From Rhea pennata (taxonomy: Eukaryota > Chordata > Aves > Rheiformes > Rheidae): a stretch of 64,000 nucleotides of DNA. Below the pieces are notes generated by a model that was not told where the DNA came from, did no database searches, and worked only from the letters and a program-made list of their open reading frames with translations. Location of the stretch: contig NC_084687.1 of the NCBI RefSeq assembly GCF_028389875.1, forward strand, positions 1,948,611-2,012,610. Direction: 5' to 3'. The position numbers and the translations under genes are program-made. Shown here one piece after another: positions 1-19,577 of this stretch. Each line of letters starts with the position of its first letter. The first letter of the stretch is position 1.

Positions 1-573
1 TCTGCTCTGCTTTGGTGGGGTGCTGGCTCTTCCTCTTGTGCTGCAGAGCATGGGGTGAGATGCTCCAGTGTTGCTTGTGACAGCAAGTCAACATCAGACC
101 CAGCTTCGCTTTCCCCCTTATCTGTGGCTTCCCATAAATGGGTGACAAAGCTGAGCTGCCCTTTCCTGATCTTACCACATGCTGAGACCCTTGGGTGTGC
201 AAGCATGAGGATAACAGTGTTTTCTGCTTGTTGTTAACCTGTTTCCAAAACAGTCGTGTCCAGCACACTGAAATAATGCCAAAAAAAGAGTTCCACCAAG
301 AGGTCCATTTTGCCTCAAAGTGAGGAATCCACTGAATGGTGTCATGCCTTGATGTGTCTAACCATCCAAAGAGTTTTGGACTTCATGAGACTTATTTGGG
401 GTAGTCTGGATTGTCTGATATACATCCTTGAATGGAAAATTCTGATGGAGTATTGGATCAGATCTGAGCTGTGGGGAAGGCAAGATGCTGGGACCCCTCC
501 ATGCTGGATGGGGATGTGGTTTTACTTGCCTGTGGATGCTATGATTGTATTCTCCCTGTTGCTTTTGAAACAG
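1..573 (+). other. TNNT2 intron, partial
   Basis: This is the 3' part of the intron before exon 7. No acidic exon resembling chicken exon 6 (QEDQVDEEEE) was found here, so the upstream coding exons lie outside the window. Confidence 0.8.
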
Positions 574-8040
<7,467 letters not shown>

Positions 8041-8280
8041 ATGACTTAGAAGGCAAAGGTGAGGCTCAGCCATGGAGAGGCATATTGCCTTTTGGTCAAC
8101 CAGCTGGTTTCCCTAGGTCATGGAGCCTGCCTCTATCTCTCCCCGGCCATAAAACTGCATAGTGCTTACAAGGACCTTGCTGCAGGTGCACCACTGTCTA
8201 TGGTCCTTTGTGAGGTGTTGTTTCTCATTTCCACACCCCTAGATGATGTTGTGTCTGTAAATAAAGAAGAATGGTGAGGG
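8041..8280 (+). other. TNNT2: TNNT2 3'UTR (putative)
   Basis: This short stretch runs from the stop codon to the poly(A) signal. It contains AAG|gtgagg at 8056-8064 and a good acceptor (cattt...cccctag) ending at 8242, so an 184-bp 3'UTR intron is possible. The chicken gene is described with 18 exons, the stop being in the last, so unspliced read-through is equally plausible. Confidence 0.5.
8260..8265 (+). promoter_or_regulatory. TNNT2: TNNT2 poly(A) signal
   Basis: AATAAA lies 220 bases after the stop codon and is followed by a GT-rich stretch (ggtgagggggtattgtctcc), as expected downstream of a cleavage site. It is the first canonical signal after the stop. The mRNA 3' end is inferred at about 8280. 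Confidence 0.7.
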
Positions 8281-11200
8281 GGTATTGTCTCCATGTTCAA
8301 GCTCTGAGTGTAGAGGAAACAGGCATCAGACAATCCTAGCAGTGCTCTACTGAGCAAGCACAATTTCAGACCCGCCCCCCCCCCAGTGCTGGAGTACAAG
8401 GACATTCAGTGACCATTGGAGCATTTCAGCAGACTTCCTGAGTAACATGTCCCCTTGCCTTGCAGCCTCTCACATCTGAATTTCTTGGGAGGTTTCTGTA
8501 ACAGACCTCAGTGGTCTGACCTGCTTGTTCTGCGGCAGTCTGGGGTAATCCTAGTTATGGCCACTTCTGTTCCTGCTGTACTGTATTAGAGCACCTCACT
8601 CCTGTCCATGTCAGGGCCTGCCCTGTGGAGCAGCATGGATAGGGGAACTGTCTGGTGAGTCTTTTCCAAGCCCCCTGCTCCCTAGATTATTTGGAAGTCT
8701 TGCTGACAGGCCACTTTTGTCCCTATTCCCACACCTGCCTGAAAGGCCCAGGCAGACTTTGTTTGCTTCCTCTTCATGTTTCTGACAGCTTGCAATGAAG
8801 ATGTGAGATAAAGGAAAGAGCCAGTGTGGAGTGATCATCCATCTGTCCTTCCAGGGGTGCAGATAGCCTGCATCTTTCTTCTGGCCATCAGCGTCTCTGT
8901 AGCAGACTCCCACACACAGTGCCATTGCAAACACGTCTGACGCATAATAAGTGTTACTGGCACATAGGTTTGGCTCTGGACCAGCAGAATACACCAAGTT
9001 TACATGACCATTTCCAAGTGCAAGCTGTCCCTTGTAGCTCAGCAGTGTCCAGGCAGTGAGGCAGTCCTCAGAGTAGCAGGGAAGGGATGGACATTCAGAA
9101 TGGTGGATCTTGGAGAGTTTTTTGTGTCTTGGCAAAAATTGCCTCTCCCTTCTTGCCATGACTGCCTGTCTTCCTCCATCTCAGGCCAAGTTATTGGGCA
9201 TCCTGCAGATTTCACCCGTGTGCTGCCTGTTGGGTGAGGATTTACTTTGCCTGCTTCAAGAAAAGTCGTCAGTTTTAGGGGAGCAAACATCTGGGAGGCC
9301 ACAGCTTAGGAAGGCAGCAAGTGGAGAATAACACTCACCCCGAGCACCAGCTTCATCAAAACTCAAGGAGGGGGGATTGGCCTGGACCCTTAGTGAGAAG
9401 AAAGGGAACAACTGGGCAGTGCTAGGAGCACTAAATCCCTAGAAGGTGATTAAGTGAAGGTCCAGAGAATGACATTTCCACTCTGCCTTGGTTTATCACT
9501 CCTAGGAGAGAGGAGCACTCAATGAAGAAAGGTATGTCTGGCCTGGGAAAATACTCTTTTCTGGGGCTTGGGTGGTCCTCCCTGAAAACTGTCCCCATTT
9601 TTGGCAGGCAAGGGCAGGGCCTGCAAATGCTGGTGTGTGTTGCCACGCAGAGGCGCTGCAGCCACTCTCCTTCTTCCTGCGGTACGGCTGCACCCAGGGT
9701 GGGGGTATGGAGGCACTCCCTGCTTCCCACAGCGTGGCCTGTCTCGGCAGCATGGCTGGCCTCCCGCCAGGCCTGGCTCTGTGCACGACGGGGGCTGACA
9801 CACCTGCGTGCCCCACCCCACCCAGCACCTCCCTACCTGTGTGGAGCACTTCGTCGCTGAGCCACAGGGCAGCAGCTGAGTCAGCATGTGCAGGAAGCCT
9901 TGCTGTGGACCCCTTCCCGTTCTCCATCCCCTGCAGCATCTGTGGCCTTCTTCCCTGAGGAAACTGGCTGCTGTACTCAAGCCTCGCAGAGCATGGTGCA
10001 GGACTCAGATATCTTGTGGGACACACAAGAGCCCATTGCATCTCCTTCAGGGGGTTATAGGATGCTGGCATCTTGCACAGTGGTGTATGGTTGCATGGCT
10101 GCAGTATGATGTGCCAAGGTTTGCTGGATTATGGTGCAGGGTGCTGCATGCTGGTGAGCATTGCTAATGTCCTGTCTAACTGTCCCTATCCTTGGCATGC
10201 ATGGAGACCGCCATGAGTTTTGCATATGGATGATGCCTTCAAAGCCTCCAGGGTAGTATAGTGGGCCGGGGCCTGCCACACGGCCATGCGCTGTGGAGTG
10301 ATGGATCCTATAACTGCAACCTTCAGAGGGCAGGGCAGAGCACAAATAGCCCCTCAGTGCTGTGCAGTTGGGGAGGTTTGCAGTGTTCTGTTTTCCTGCA
10401 ACGCTGTTGTGTGGTCCCAATGCCTACATTTGCTACAGGGCCTCCAGATGTTGAGTCATAGCACCAGCATCCTCTGGAGTATGAGAAGTAGAGAGCTCTG
10501 TTCTGCCCTTTTGGAGGGCTCCTTGTCCCTTCCCAGGAGCTATCCAGTGATCAGGGGACTAGTGCCTTGCAAATATGCTGCAGTCCTTTGAGGAGCATTT
10601 CCTTGTGCAGCACTGCTCCAGAACACAACATGTGAAATCAGTAGGGTGTGTTTCTGTTGCCTCAGCCAAAGCACCATGCAGGTTCCAGATTGTATCCACG
10701 CAGCCCGTACAGTATGGGATACCAGAACAGTGTTGCTATATACCATCATTGGCATAAGCCATGGTGAATTGTGGAGTGCCAGTGGGTGCAAAGCAGGGCT
10801 TACATTCTCCAGCAAGTGGTGCAGTGCAGGAGGCCTCTGCCCTCTGCAGAGTGATGCTGCCCAGCAAGCTGCAATGCAGCTTGAAGCTCCAGAGGCTCCT
10901 GCCAATCTGGGGTAAAGAGCCTCCTCCTCTGGCATTTAGCACAGGTGTCGCAATACAATTGCATCAGTGCAGACTGCAGTATTAGGAACCTGTGCCCAGA
11001 GTCTGACAGTCCTACATACCTTGTGGTCTGTCGATGCGGCTCCCTGCCAGGATCCTCCCCAGAGTACCACCGTCCCCTACACTATTGAACTGATGTATGC
11101 AGAAAAGGATGCAATTGTTACATAGAAGGTGATGGTGAAACATTGCTCTGAAGTTTTGGGCCGTTATAGTGCTAAACCAAAGCTATGTGAAAGGTGACCT

Positions 11201-12640
11201 CATGCACTTCTCTGCTTACATAAGATCCGGGACTACTTTCAGAGGTAAAACCAGCCTGCAAAACAGATATTGAAGATCATGCCACTACAGATGGAACAGC
11301 CTGCCCATGTCTTCTTCCAGATTGTGCTAGCCAGAGCAGACAGGGATGGCCAGGGCAGCACAGGCGATTTTGGTGTCTAGTTTTTCCTCAGGATTGTTGT
11401 CCTGCAGTCAGCTGACCAAGTGCACATCCCAAAGAGTCAGGGTCACACATGTGTCCAAGCCACCAGCATTAGAGTCCACAATGTAGCCGGGGAGGTTCAT
11501 GGGGACTTGTGGGATGATGCAGTAGCAGCTATTGAAACTGAAATATTGTCAGGGCCTGGTATGCCTTACCAAGGGCTAGAATGAGGGACTAGCCCCATGC
11601 AATTGGAGTATCTGCAGAGGCTGAAGGATATCGTCATCCCCACCTCGGAAACACTGGAGCATCATTTCCACCCATCTTGCACAACATTAAGTTTAGGGTG
11701 GCCTAGTAAGTGTGAGCAAGAGCAGAATGCAGAGCAGTGGTGGGCAGAGACAGCAGATGGGACAATGTTGGGGTGCATGTCAGGAAAAAGGCAGAACTTG
11801 CCCAAAGTGCTGGGCCGTGCAGATTAGGCCCATCGGCTACAGAAGGGAACAAGCCAGGAACATGATGGGTGTGGGGTGCTCTGCACCTCTTGTTTTGTTC
11901 CCTAGCATGGACATGGACACAGTGCCAAAATTTTCCAGAAATAAGAAGGTGCTAGAATTATCTAGAGTATGCTGTGTTCGCCTGTGCTTATTCAGTCTCC
12001 TTGTATAGCACTCTAAACAGCAGTGTTGGAGCTGCTGGGATGGCATTGCAAGGAGATCTGCTCTGTGGGATGAGCTGGAGGGGCAGTGCAGCATCAGCTC
12101 CCTATGGGACATCATACACACAAACTCCTGTGCTGACAGCAGATCTCAGATGGCACACAGAGATCCCAGCTCTCCAGATGCAGCCCAATATTTTTCTTGG
12201 GACTTCCAGCACATTCAAGGGCAGCACAGCTCCTTGTTGCTTAGAGTTTGAACCAAGGCCAAATGCCAGCCAAAAACTGCCAAAAACAGAGCAGTACCAT
12301 CTCTGACTGTTGATTTTTGCATTATGTAGATCAAACCCAGTAACAAGATATATCTTAAGAGAGATAAAAAAGGATGTGAACATCTAATTTTGAAACATCT
12401 TCCAGACCTGGAGCTCTGATCAGCAGAGTGCCAGGCCATTATATTTCTACGAGATGGCCCTCCTCAAAGCACTGGCCTACAGAGCAGGGCCATTTGTTCA
12501 TGCAAGCATCTGACATATGCAAGTCTTTGTGCTTACTTTTAAATTCTTTATAAAACTTTAAATTAATATGTAAGTCCTGTCAATCACTGCCTATAGTAGC
12601 TAGTTTGTAGGTATCAATCAATCTCCTTTAATTGTTTAAA
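8281..12640. other. Intergenic, no recognised gene
   Basis: The stretch is moderately GC-rich (most so at 9600-9960) and several open frames overlap on both strands, none with a recognised domain or splice structure. A run of ten C lies at 8375-8384. The part from about 10.0 to 11.7 kb has a distinctive TGCAGTGCTG-rich style that could be a decayed transposon, but I cannot assign a family. Confidence 0.6.
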
Positions 12641-12642
12641 GT

Positions 12643-12720
12643 TGTCATGGTTTAAGCTGGCCAGTTTTTAATCCACTAGTGCATTAAATCATCAATTAGA
12701 TCTTCAAAGTACGGTAGGCA
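12643..12720 (+). mobile_element. Possible start of an avian ERV LTR
   Basis: The sequence tgtcatggtttaagctgg resembles the 5' end shared by common avian ERV long terminal repeats (TG start, TGTCATGGTTT). The similarity soon fades and no matching 3' end was found, so this may be coincidence. Confidence 0.25.
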
Positions 12721-13483
12721 TGCAATGACCCATGTCCATGAGGCAAGTCTCACTGACAAAGCAGGCAACAATGTTCTGGGATGGAAAGGAGGAGGCTTTA
12801 GCTGTTGTCTGGAAGCTGCATTTTATTGGCATCTTGTGGAAGGAAAATAAGCTTCCTGGCGATGTCTGAGTCATTGCTTTTGCTTGTGCTCTCATGCCCA
12901 GGTTTCAGTTTGAGACCCAGGTGCAAGCTATGCTCCTCTGTGGTGCAGGGGAGCAATCACTGGCAAGAACATTGAGATGCTGAGATGTAACAGGAGCTGG
13001 GGTCAGCCTTTTGCCTTGGATCTAGAAGGTCCCAGTTGGTGAGCGGTAGAAGTGATGCTGTGCTGTATCTCCTGATCAGGAATGATGCTAAACACCAAAG
13101 TTCCTGTGATGGTTTGCAGGAGCAGCAATCCCTCCAGATGAGGCTTTGGCAGTCATAGGCAGTGTCAGGGGCAGGGGAGTGCGCAACTCTCAGGGATGAG
13201 GGGTACATGGAGGAGTGGGGTCTCAGAGCCTCACTTTTTTTGGCTTTGAGATAATACTTTTAGCATATTCCTGTTTGTGCTAATCTCCCACGGACAACTC
13301 CCTGCTCCCCACAGAGCGAGGACTTCACCAGTCTCCTGTGTGCCCAGCACGCCCACTGCCCGCAGATCCCTCACCCTCATGCACATGATCCCTTGTGGAG
13401 CTGCCCTGCCTCCTCAGTGCAGATAAACAAGCTGGAAATACATACAAAATAAGCAAAACATCTCTACACTCACCACTTGCAGG
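12721..13483. other. Intergenic, nothing recognised
   Basis: Non-repetitive sequence with no conserved coding segment that I can identify. Confidence 0.6.
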
Positions 13484-13675
13484 TACATTTACCTGCACAC
13501 AAATCCTAGATACGCTGAAGCGTGCACACAGCTGTGTACGCCCTTGCATACAAATGCACACACACAAATACGCACATACAGGCATGTAGAGTCCCAGGTA
13601 CACGTGCGAACCCACACCCACACACATGCAGCCACAGTCACAGGCACATGTATGCACACGCACACACAGACGTCG
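13484..13675. repeat. Degenerate CA-rich tract
   Basis: Imperfect (CA)n mixed with acgcacaca, catacaa and cacccacac units runs for about 190 bp. It is an old, interrupted microsatellite. Cysteine/valine-rich open frames across it on both strands are products of the repeat. Confidence 0.85.
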
Positions 13676-15159
13676 CTGCGCCAGCTCCTGCACTGCACCT
13701 CCAGAGAAAGGTGAAACAGGCTTGCAGTGGCTGCAGCCATGGGAGCAGGGGAACTGTGCCTATAGGTCCCAGTGGGTGGGCTGTCCCAGAGGAGGGACGC
13801 CTCATGGCAGGGGATGTGTTTCAGGGTGTTGTTTGTTGGAAGGGAGCACCTCTTTTTTGCGGTATCTGGAGTTTATGCTCTGGTGGAGAAAGCAAAGGGC
13901 TCGGTAACTGTGCTGGCAGCTGGGTGGTGTATGGAAGGAGCCTGAATATGCTGGATGAGTCTCATCAGGGCCACGTGGTCTGAGCAATGGGCAGGATGGT
14001 CTAAGGAGGATCTGTGGATGCAATGTTGAGTTTTAGTTGTCTTCTTTTAGACGGCAGAGCTCAGCTCTGAGAACTGTGGGTGGCCAAAGACCCAGCCATG
14101 AACATACTTAACAAGGATGCCATTTTGTTCACCAGCTGAAGTGCTGTCCCCTTTGCCAAAAGCAAAGTGCTGTATGCCATATTCTTACTGCATGGACGCA
14201 GCATGTGACACATGTGCCCTTCCAGATAAGCTCCAGTTTGGGTCTGCTGGAGATGCAAGAGATGGAAATGTGTATTGAAAGTAAAGTGTGAATATAAAGG
14301 CTTTGCCTTTGGACCTGGCATGACCTATGACTGGGAAAATTCTCAGGATGAAACAATAATCTTCGTCTTTTTGCTTCATAAAATAAAAGGCGCTGACACA
14401 AAAGGGGCTGAGCAGGAAGCAGTGAAGCCCAGTTGGCTGATTAGCACATGGTAATATATTTAGCAGCTCTGTCATGCATCTCATCTAGGCCAAGATGGAT
14501 ACCCATAGCAGGCTGGAACCATACTCTGCAAGTTCCTGTAGAAGCAGAGGCACGTGCCTTGTTGATCCTGATCCTGAGTCTCAGAAAAAAAATCTGTATT
14601 TTTTCTTTGCAGAACGCTTTCCAGGTATTTACTGTGTTCTCCCTAGAACAAATCACTCACACAATTCAAGAGGAAATGGCCACTGATGTACTAAACCCTA
14701 AATGCTCTTAGTTGCTCTGTGCTTCTAAGAGCATGGCTGAAACAGCTTCTCCTCTAGCGCTCGTCAAACAAACCATGCCAAAAACACATATCCAGTGTGC
14801 TTTGAAATGTGGTCTCTACTTTTTGGCCTGCTATGACATATGCCCAGTTAATACGCAGGAAGCCGGTCCACTGCAGGTTATTCAAGTGCAGCATTAGACC
14901 CAGGAATGCTCGGGGCCACCTGCCTCCTACCTGAGATGCCATCATGCCCGCCTGAATCCCCGCCTGTTAGTGCACCAGCCAGTGCTCTGTGGCTGCCCAG
15001 GTTATTGATGATTAGCCATCGAATCCTGATGCTGCTGAGCAGCTCAACACTTGGATCCACAAAGGAAATGGTTTTCTGCCTGGCTTGCCTCGATGGCTGA
15101 GCCTTAAACAAAGGACACAGAGGAGGAAAGAGCAGCATATGAAGGCAATGCATCCCTTA

Positions 15160-15240
15160 TCTGGTAACTTAGTGGTTAGAGCACTCACTAGTGATCTGGA
15201 AGATTCAAGTTCCTACCTCTCCTCAACCTGATATTAGCAT
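15160..15240 (+). mobile_element. Decayed tRNA-derived SINE (MIR-like)
   Basis: The text taacttagtggttagagcac is a good Pol III A box (tRNA D-arm), followed 30 bases later by a weak B box (aagttcctacct). This matches the head of ancient amniote tRNA SINEs. The body beyond it is too diverged to place. Confidence 0.5.
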
Positions 15241-16733
15241 GGTTTTGCACTCTGGTTTTTAACCCCAGCTGAGCTGCAACATTCTGTATTGTTTTTATAC
15301 TACTTTGATTTATGCTTTCCCTGCTATGCACTACAACTGATGTGTTTAGATTGTGGCATAATGCAATATTCAAATTATACTATTCACGTCATTCTTTTGG
15401 TTTCGGAATCGTTGTGAGACACTTGAACCTTTTGTCTGCACATTTAAACAAACACACTTGTGTCTTCACAGGGCAATAAATCTAACTTTGATATCAAGAC
15501 AAAGAAAAAAAACACTTTGATCTAGAGAAACACTTTGATTTTTCATTATGAACCAAATGTTCTCTTGATTAACTATAAATACAGAACAATAATTGTAATT
15601 CTTTGGCAGTATTTCAGGGCTGTACTGTCAGTGATCTGTCAGTGGTTTAGCTGTATGCTATACCATGCCATGCCATAAAATAGACAGAAAATGAAATTCA
15701 GTTAAATTTTGCATTTCTCAAATTCTGCCAACTTTCTGGGACAAGATATTTTTGAAGTGGAAAATTTGGCTTTGAAAGGTTTTCCACCTCTGAGTTTTTG
15801 TCCAAGAGAGTGGTTTGAACACTTTGAAATAATTGCAGATAGAATCATCCTGTTAGAAACTAAGAAAGAAGAGCAGAAGTGTGCACATCTCAAACATTTG
15901 GGTGCTGGCAGAGGTGCCAAAGTGCCCTGACATGGGAGGATGGTCTCCTCCCTTGGGAGAGCATGCTAGGACCAGCGGTTCTTGCTGTCCTGTGCAGCTC
16001 CCCATTTGCCACCTCACCACCCAGAGCATGTCCTCCAAAGCTGCAAAGCTGGGCTGGCTGCACCAAGGGCTCTCTGCTTGCATTGGTAGTGGCAGCCCCT
16101 GCCCGTCCTTCCTGTCCCCCATGGGCTGGCGGAGCAGACACAGTGCAGCAGGGAATGAGGGCATCTCAGCATTGCCTGAAGCTGTGATCTGGATCCATCC
16201 TTGGGATCTCTGGACACCTTTGGCTGTAGTCAGTATTCAACTTGCTGCTTCTTCAAACACACAGAGTTAACCAGAAGCATGATCCACACCATAGGACTAG
16301 ATTCATCCCAGCTTCCTGAGACACTTAGCAGATGTACCCATGGTGTGATTTCACTTCTTAGCACTGGGGAGAGATAAATATCTCAATAGGGTGATTCAAT
16401 TTTAAGTGTACTGGCAGGATAAAGCAATAAGATGGATTCTGGCTGGAAAAACCACAGTGTGGCAGGATGGGAATCTTTCCTGAGTGCCTGGTTATTTGAC
16501 AGTTGGGACAATTATCCCTTTACATTCCTGAGCCTTGTGATTAACTGAAGCCATCCAAACATCATCATTGCAAAGAGTAACTAAAGGATTCTGGAAATTG
16601 TTGGCATTTCTTGGCAGCTACTGAAAAGTCACAATTGCTCAGCTTGCAGGGCCTCAGGCTAAGGACATGCCAACCTACTAGCAGCTCCTTGCGTGCAAGC
16701 CAATAAACAATTCAGAAAGAAGCACTTCTCTTT

Positions 16734-16890
16734 TGGCAAGAAATTATCTCAGTTGGTTAGAGCTTAGTACTAATAATGCCAAGGTTGTAGGTTCAGTCCC
16801 CATACAGGCCAGTTGTTTCCCTACTGAGCAGGGGGGTTGGACTAGATGATCTCCAGAGGTCCCTTCCAACCTTACTGATTCTCTGACTGT
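16734..16890 (+). mobile_element. tRNA-Ile/CR1 composite SINE
   Basis: Positions 16745-16810 read as a tRNA-Ile(AAT) gene relic: A box tatctcagttggttagagc, anticodon loop ctaataa, and B box ggttcagtccc at 16790-16800. It is joined directly to a CR1 3' tail (gggggttggactagatgatc, then aggtcccttccaacctt, ending near attctctga). A tRNA-Ile head with a CR1-X tail is the build of TguSINE1 known from the zebra finch. No clear target-site duplication is seen, so the copy is old or truncated. Confidence 0.8.
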
Positions 16891-17769
16891 ATCTACGAAG
16901 AAGGAGAAACAATATGAAACTCCTCAAAACCTCTGTCCATGAAACCAGGCAAGGAACGCACAGGGGGTAATCGCTCTCTGCTAAATGAAGTCCCAGCTGT
17001 GAATCTCTCCATAAAGACATTGTACTGCATAAATAGCAACTCCAAACATTTCACAAAGACATAGTCTCTTATGGCCACAAATCTGCATAGGCTTTTTACA
17101 AAGCTGCCGAGACAGAGATTTTGGAAATCTATCCCTATTCTTTAAAAAAGCATTTGGCCTATTATGCCTGCCTCAGAGATATGAGGGTTACAGCTACAGA
17201 AAGAGGTTGCTTTAAGGCACCTGAATCCTTCAGTGGAATTTGCAGTTTTGACTCAGGCTTCCTAATGCTTTAGAGAAGTCAGAGGGACAGCTAAGTGCTT
17301 CCTCCCAGGGTCCTTACCAGCTTGCATGCAGAATGGCATAGACGCCTAAGCTAATGAGAAGGAGTGGAAGTTGTACGTTGAAATCCCAGCCCCACTGGGA
17401 CTGAGATGTTGTGAGGTGGGTACTTGCATCTCTGAAATGTCTCTTGGGATTTAGCTCCTATCTTAGAAAGGAACCTAACTTTTAGAAAGTCCTATGGTTG
17501 CATGTCTTCCTCACCAGGCCCCAACAACCAAGGGCCATCAGGTTGAAATTTTCTGAGGATCTGGGAAACCAGGGTTTAATTTGATCATTCATTTAGAGAT
17601 TCAGATTCATTCCTCAGAGGCAGGCTAGGTGGAGATATGTGCAGCTAGGCAGGAGTTTCCAAGACAACATTTTTGGCTGGAAATACCTGAATTCTACTTA
17701 AGGCTTTTTGTAGGGCTGGGTCTCTGAGTTCATCTAGGTGTAGACAAAACCAGTCTTCTCATCTCCATT

Positions 17770-17925
17770 TTTCTCAGATAAATGTGACCCACATTTCCCC
17801 AAAAAATCCAATGACCTTCAAGAGAAGTTGCATTCTTGTGGAAGCTTAGTAACTTGCCCGAAGGAAAGAATAAGAGATCTGCCACAGCTCCTCAAGCTGG
17901 TGATACAGCTCCAAGGCTATGTGAG
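17770..17925 (-). mobile_element. MIR-like SINE core remnant
   Basis: The text agcttagtaacttgcccgaa resembles the reversed MIR core (AAGTAACTTGCCCAAGG), preceded by tttttctcagataaatg, like its usual neighbour. Identity is low and the borders are uncertain. Confidence 0.4.
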
Positions 17926-18148
17926 ATTGGTAGCACCCAAGGTTGCATTAAGAATGCTAATTCTCCATTAAAAGACCCTGTTACAGTATGTTGTTTCTGA
18001 GTAATGGTATTGGGAACCTGAAAAAAAGGCTGTTTGCAAATAATGGCTCCCAAGCAGATAGCTGGCAGGTGTGTGTTCCTCTTTCATGGAGAACTGCAGA
18101 GGTGCGATGCTGTGGGACTGTTAGCTCAGCAGTTTTAACTCACATCAA

Positions 18149-18180
18149 GTGTGTGCGCGCGCACGCACACATACACACAC
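18149..18180. repeat. Alternating purine-pyrimidine tract, Z-DNA candidate
   Basis: Thirty-two bases alternate strictly: GTGTGTGCGCGCGCACGCAC, then ACATACACACAC. The first 22 bases are nearly self-complementary around the CG core. Confidence 0.9.
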
Positions 18181-18531
18181 TTATTAAAAGAAGGAAGCCG
18201 CTCTGTTGCTTTTGGGGCATTCCAGGTGAGGTGTTGTTCTTTTGAAGCCCATGGGGTTTCTCCCAGGCTGGGTCCGTCCACGCTTCCCACACCCGTGGAA
18301 TGTGGCCTCAGATTGGTGTGACCAGTTAGGCCAGTAAATAGACCTTCCTACAAAATGAGTTTTTACTGAAATCTGCAAAGACTTGTTGCAAGCAGATTGA
18401 CTCACATGGTTTCTTAGCTCTTAGTCATGAGCTTCTTCTCTGGACAGTTAATTAGTTTGTTCTTGTAGTGTGCTTTGAAGATGCAAAGCAGTCTGGGAGA
18501 GTGAAATGTTATTAGCTCATTATCTGTAATC

Positions 18532-18551
18532 TTTTTTTTTTTTTTTTTTTT
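18532..18551. repeat. Poly(T), 20 nt
   Basis: An uninterrupted run of 20 T. It could be the poly(A) tail of a minus-strand retroposition, but no source sequence is seen beside it. Confidence 0.9.
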
Positions 18552-19561
18552 GTGACAGAGCAATAAAGTCCTGGTTCAGCCTAAGATGCTTAACAAACAC
18601 TGAAAAATGAATTGTCCACACGCCCAGTTCTGTCCTTATTTCAGTATAGCTCTTTGCCAATGCAATTTCATTGTGCTCAAAGCCTCTTAATACCAAAGCT
18701 CCTTAACACCAGCCAGGCAGAATAAGGTGGCTTAACATATGTACATATTTACATATATAATTGGCAATCATTCTAAGATTTACACTTACCTTGACAGAAC
18801 ACCTGAAAAGCACATCAGTATAAACTGCAATTTGCACCATTAATTTCAGTTTGCTTCCTATTAGTTTGCACTTTAATAGGAAAGGGAAGTATGAGACCAG
18901 TGGATTTTTTTGATTTATACCATGATGGATGTCTTAGGAGTCAAGTTCAGCATCTGAGAACCTGAAAGCTTTATAAAGATACACAAAATTAAATAGCCCA
19001 GAAGGTTATGTGTTAGATGAATTAGCATCTGTCTGCGCAAAGCAGCTCATGTGTGTCTGGTTATGTTCAAAGAGAATAAGTAATATTGAAAATATTATTT
19101 TTGTGTCTACAAAAGACATGCTGGCCAGACAGCGGTCATACCCTGTGGAGTACAGTGGGTATAACAGCTCTGCCTACATAGCTGGCCAGTAGTTGTGTAT
19201 CTGGCAATTTGGGGATCTTACCAGAGGCATTTCAAAAGAAAATGATGAAGAGATGAGGCCTACTGCAAGGAATTGCACCTTCATAATTGGTTGTCTGAAG
19301 TCTCTTGGCCCTGTGGCCCCATTATAAGGGCCCCATATAAACATGCAGCAACTTACTGAATGAGAGAGACCACTATTAGGTGTAACTATCCATGTGCTTT
19401 TGAGGGAATAGTGGCATCTAGGCTGACCTCCTTGCTTCGTAGACCACCAGCCTGAGTCTCCAGTTTGACCTGAATGTGCTTCAGCTGTATTATAGGTATC
19501 TAGTCTCTGTGGAAGAAGTCTAGATTGAGCAATGAGACATACATCTTTTGCACATGCATAA

Positions 19562-19577
19562 ACACACACACACACAC
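19562..19577. repeat. (AC)8 microsatellite
   Basis: Eight perfect AC units in intergenic DNA. Confidence 0.9.

Noticed and set aside
9502..10071. Long overlapping frames on both strands in the GC-rich stretch
   Set aside because: Several frames are open at once, which is expected where stop codons are rare. No domain or conserved motif was seen.
13325..13740. Cysteine/valine-rich minus-strand frames
   Set aside because: They are translations of the degenerate CA-rich repeat.
16741..16811. A working tRNA-Ile gene
   Set aside because: The acceptor stem is disrupted by inserted bases at the 5' end and the sequence runs straight into a CR1 tail, so it is a SINE head.
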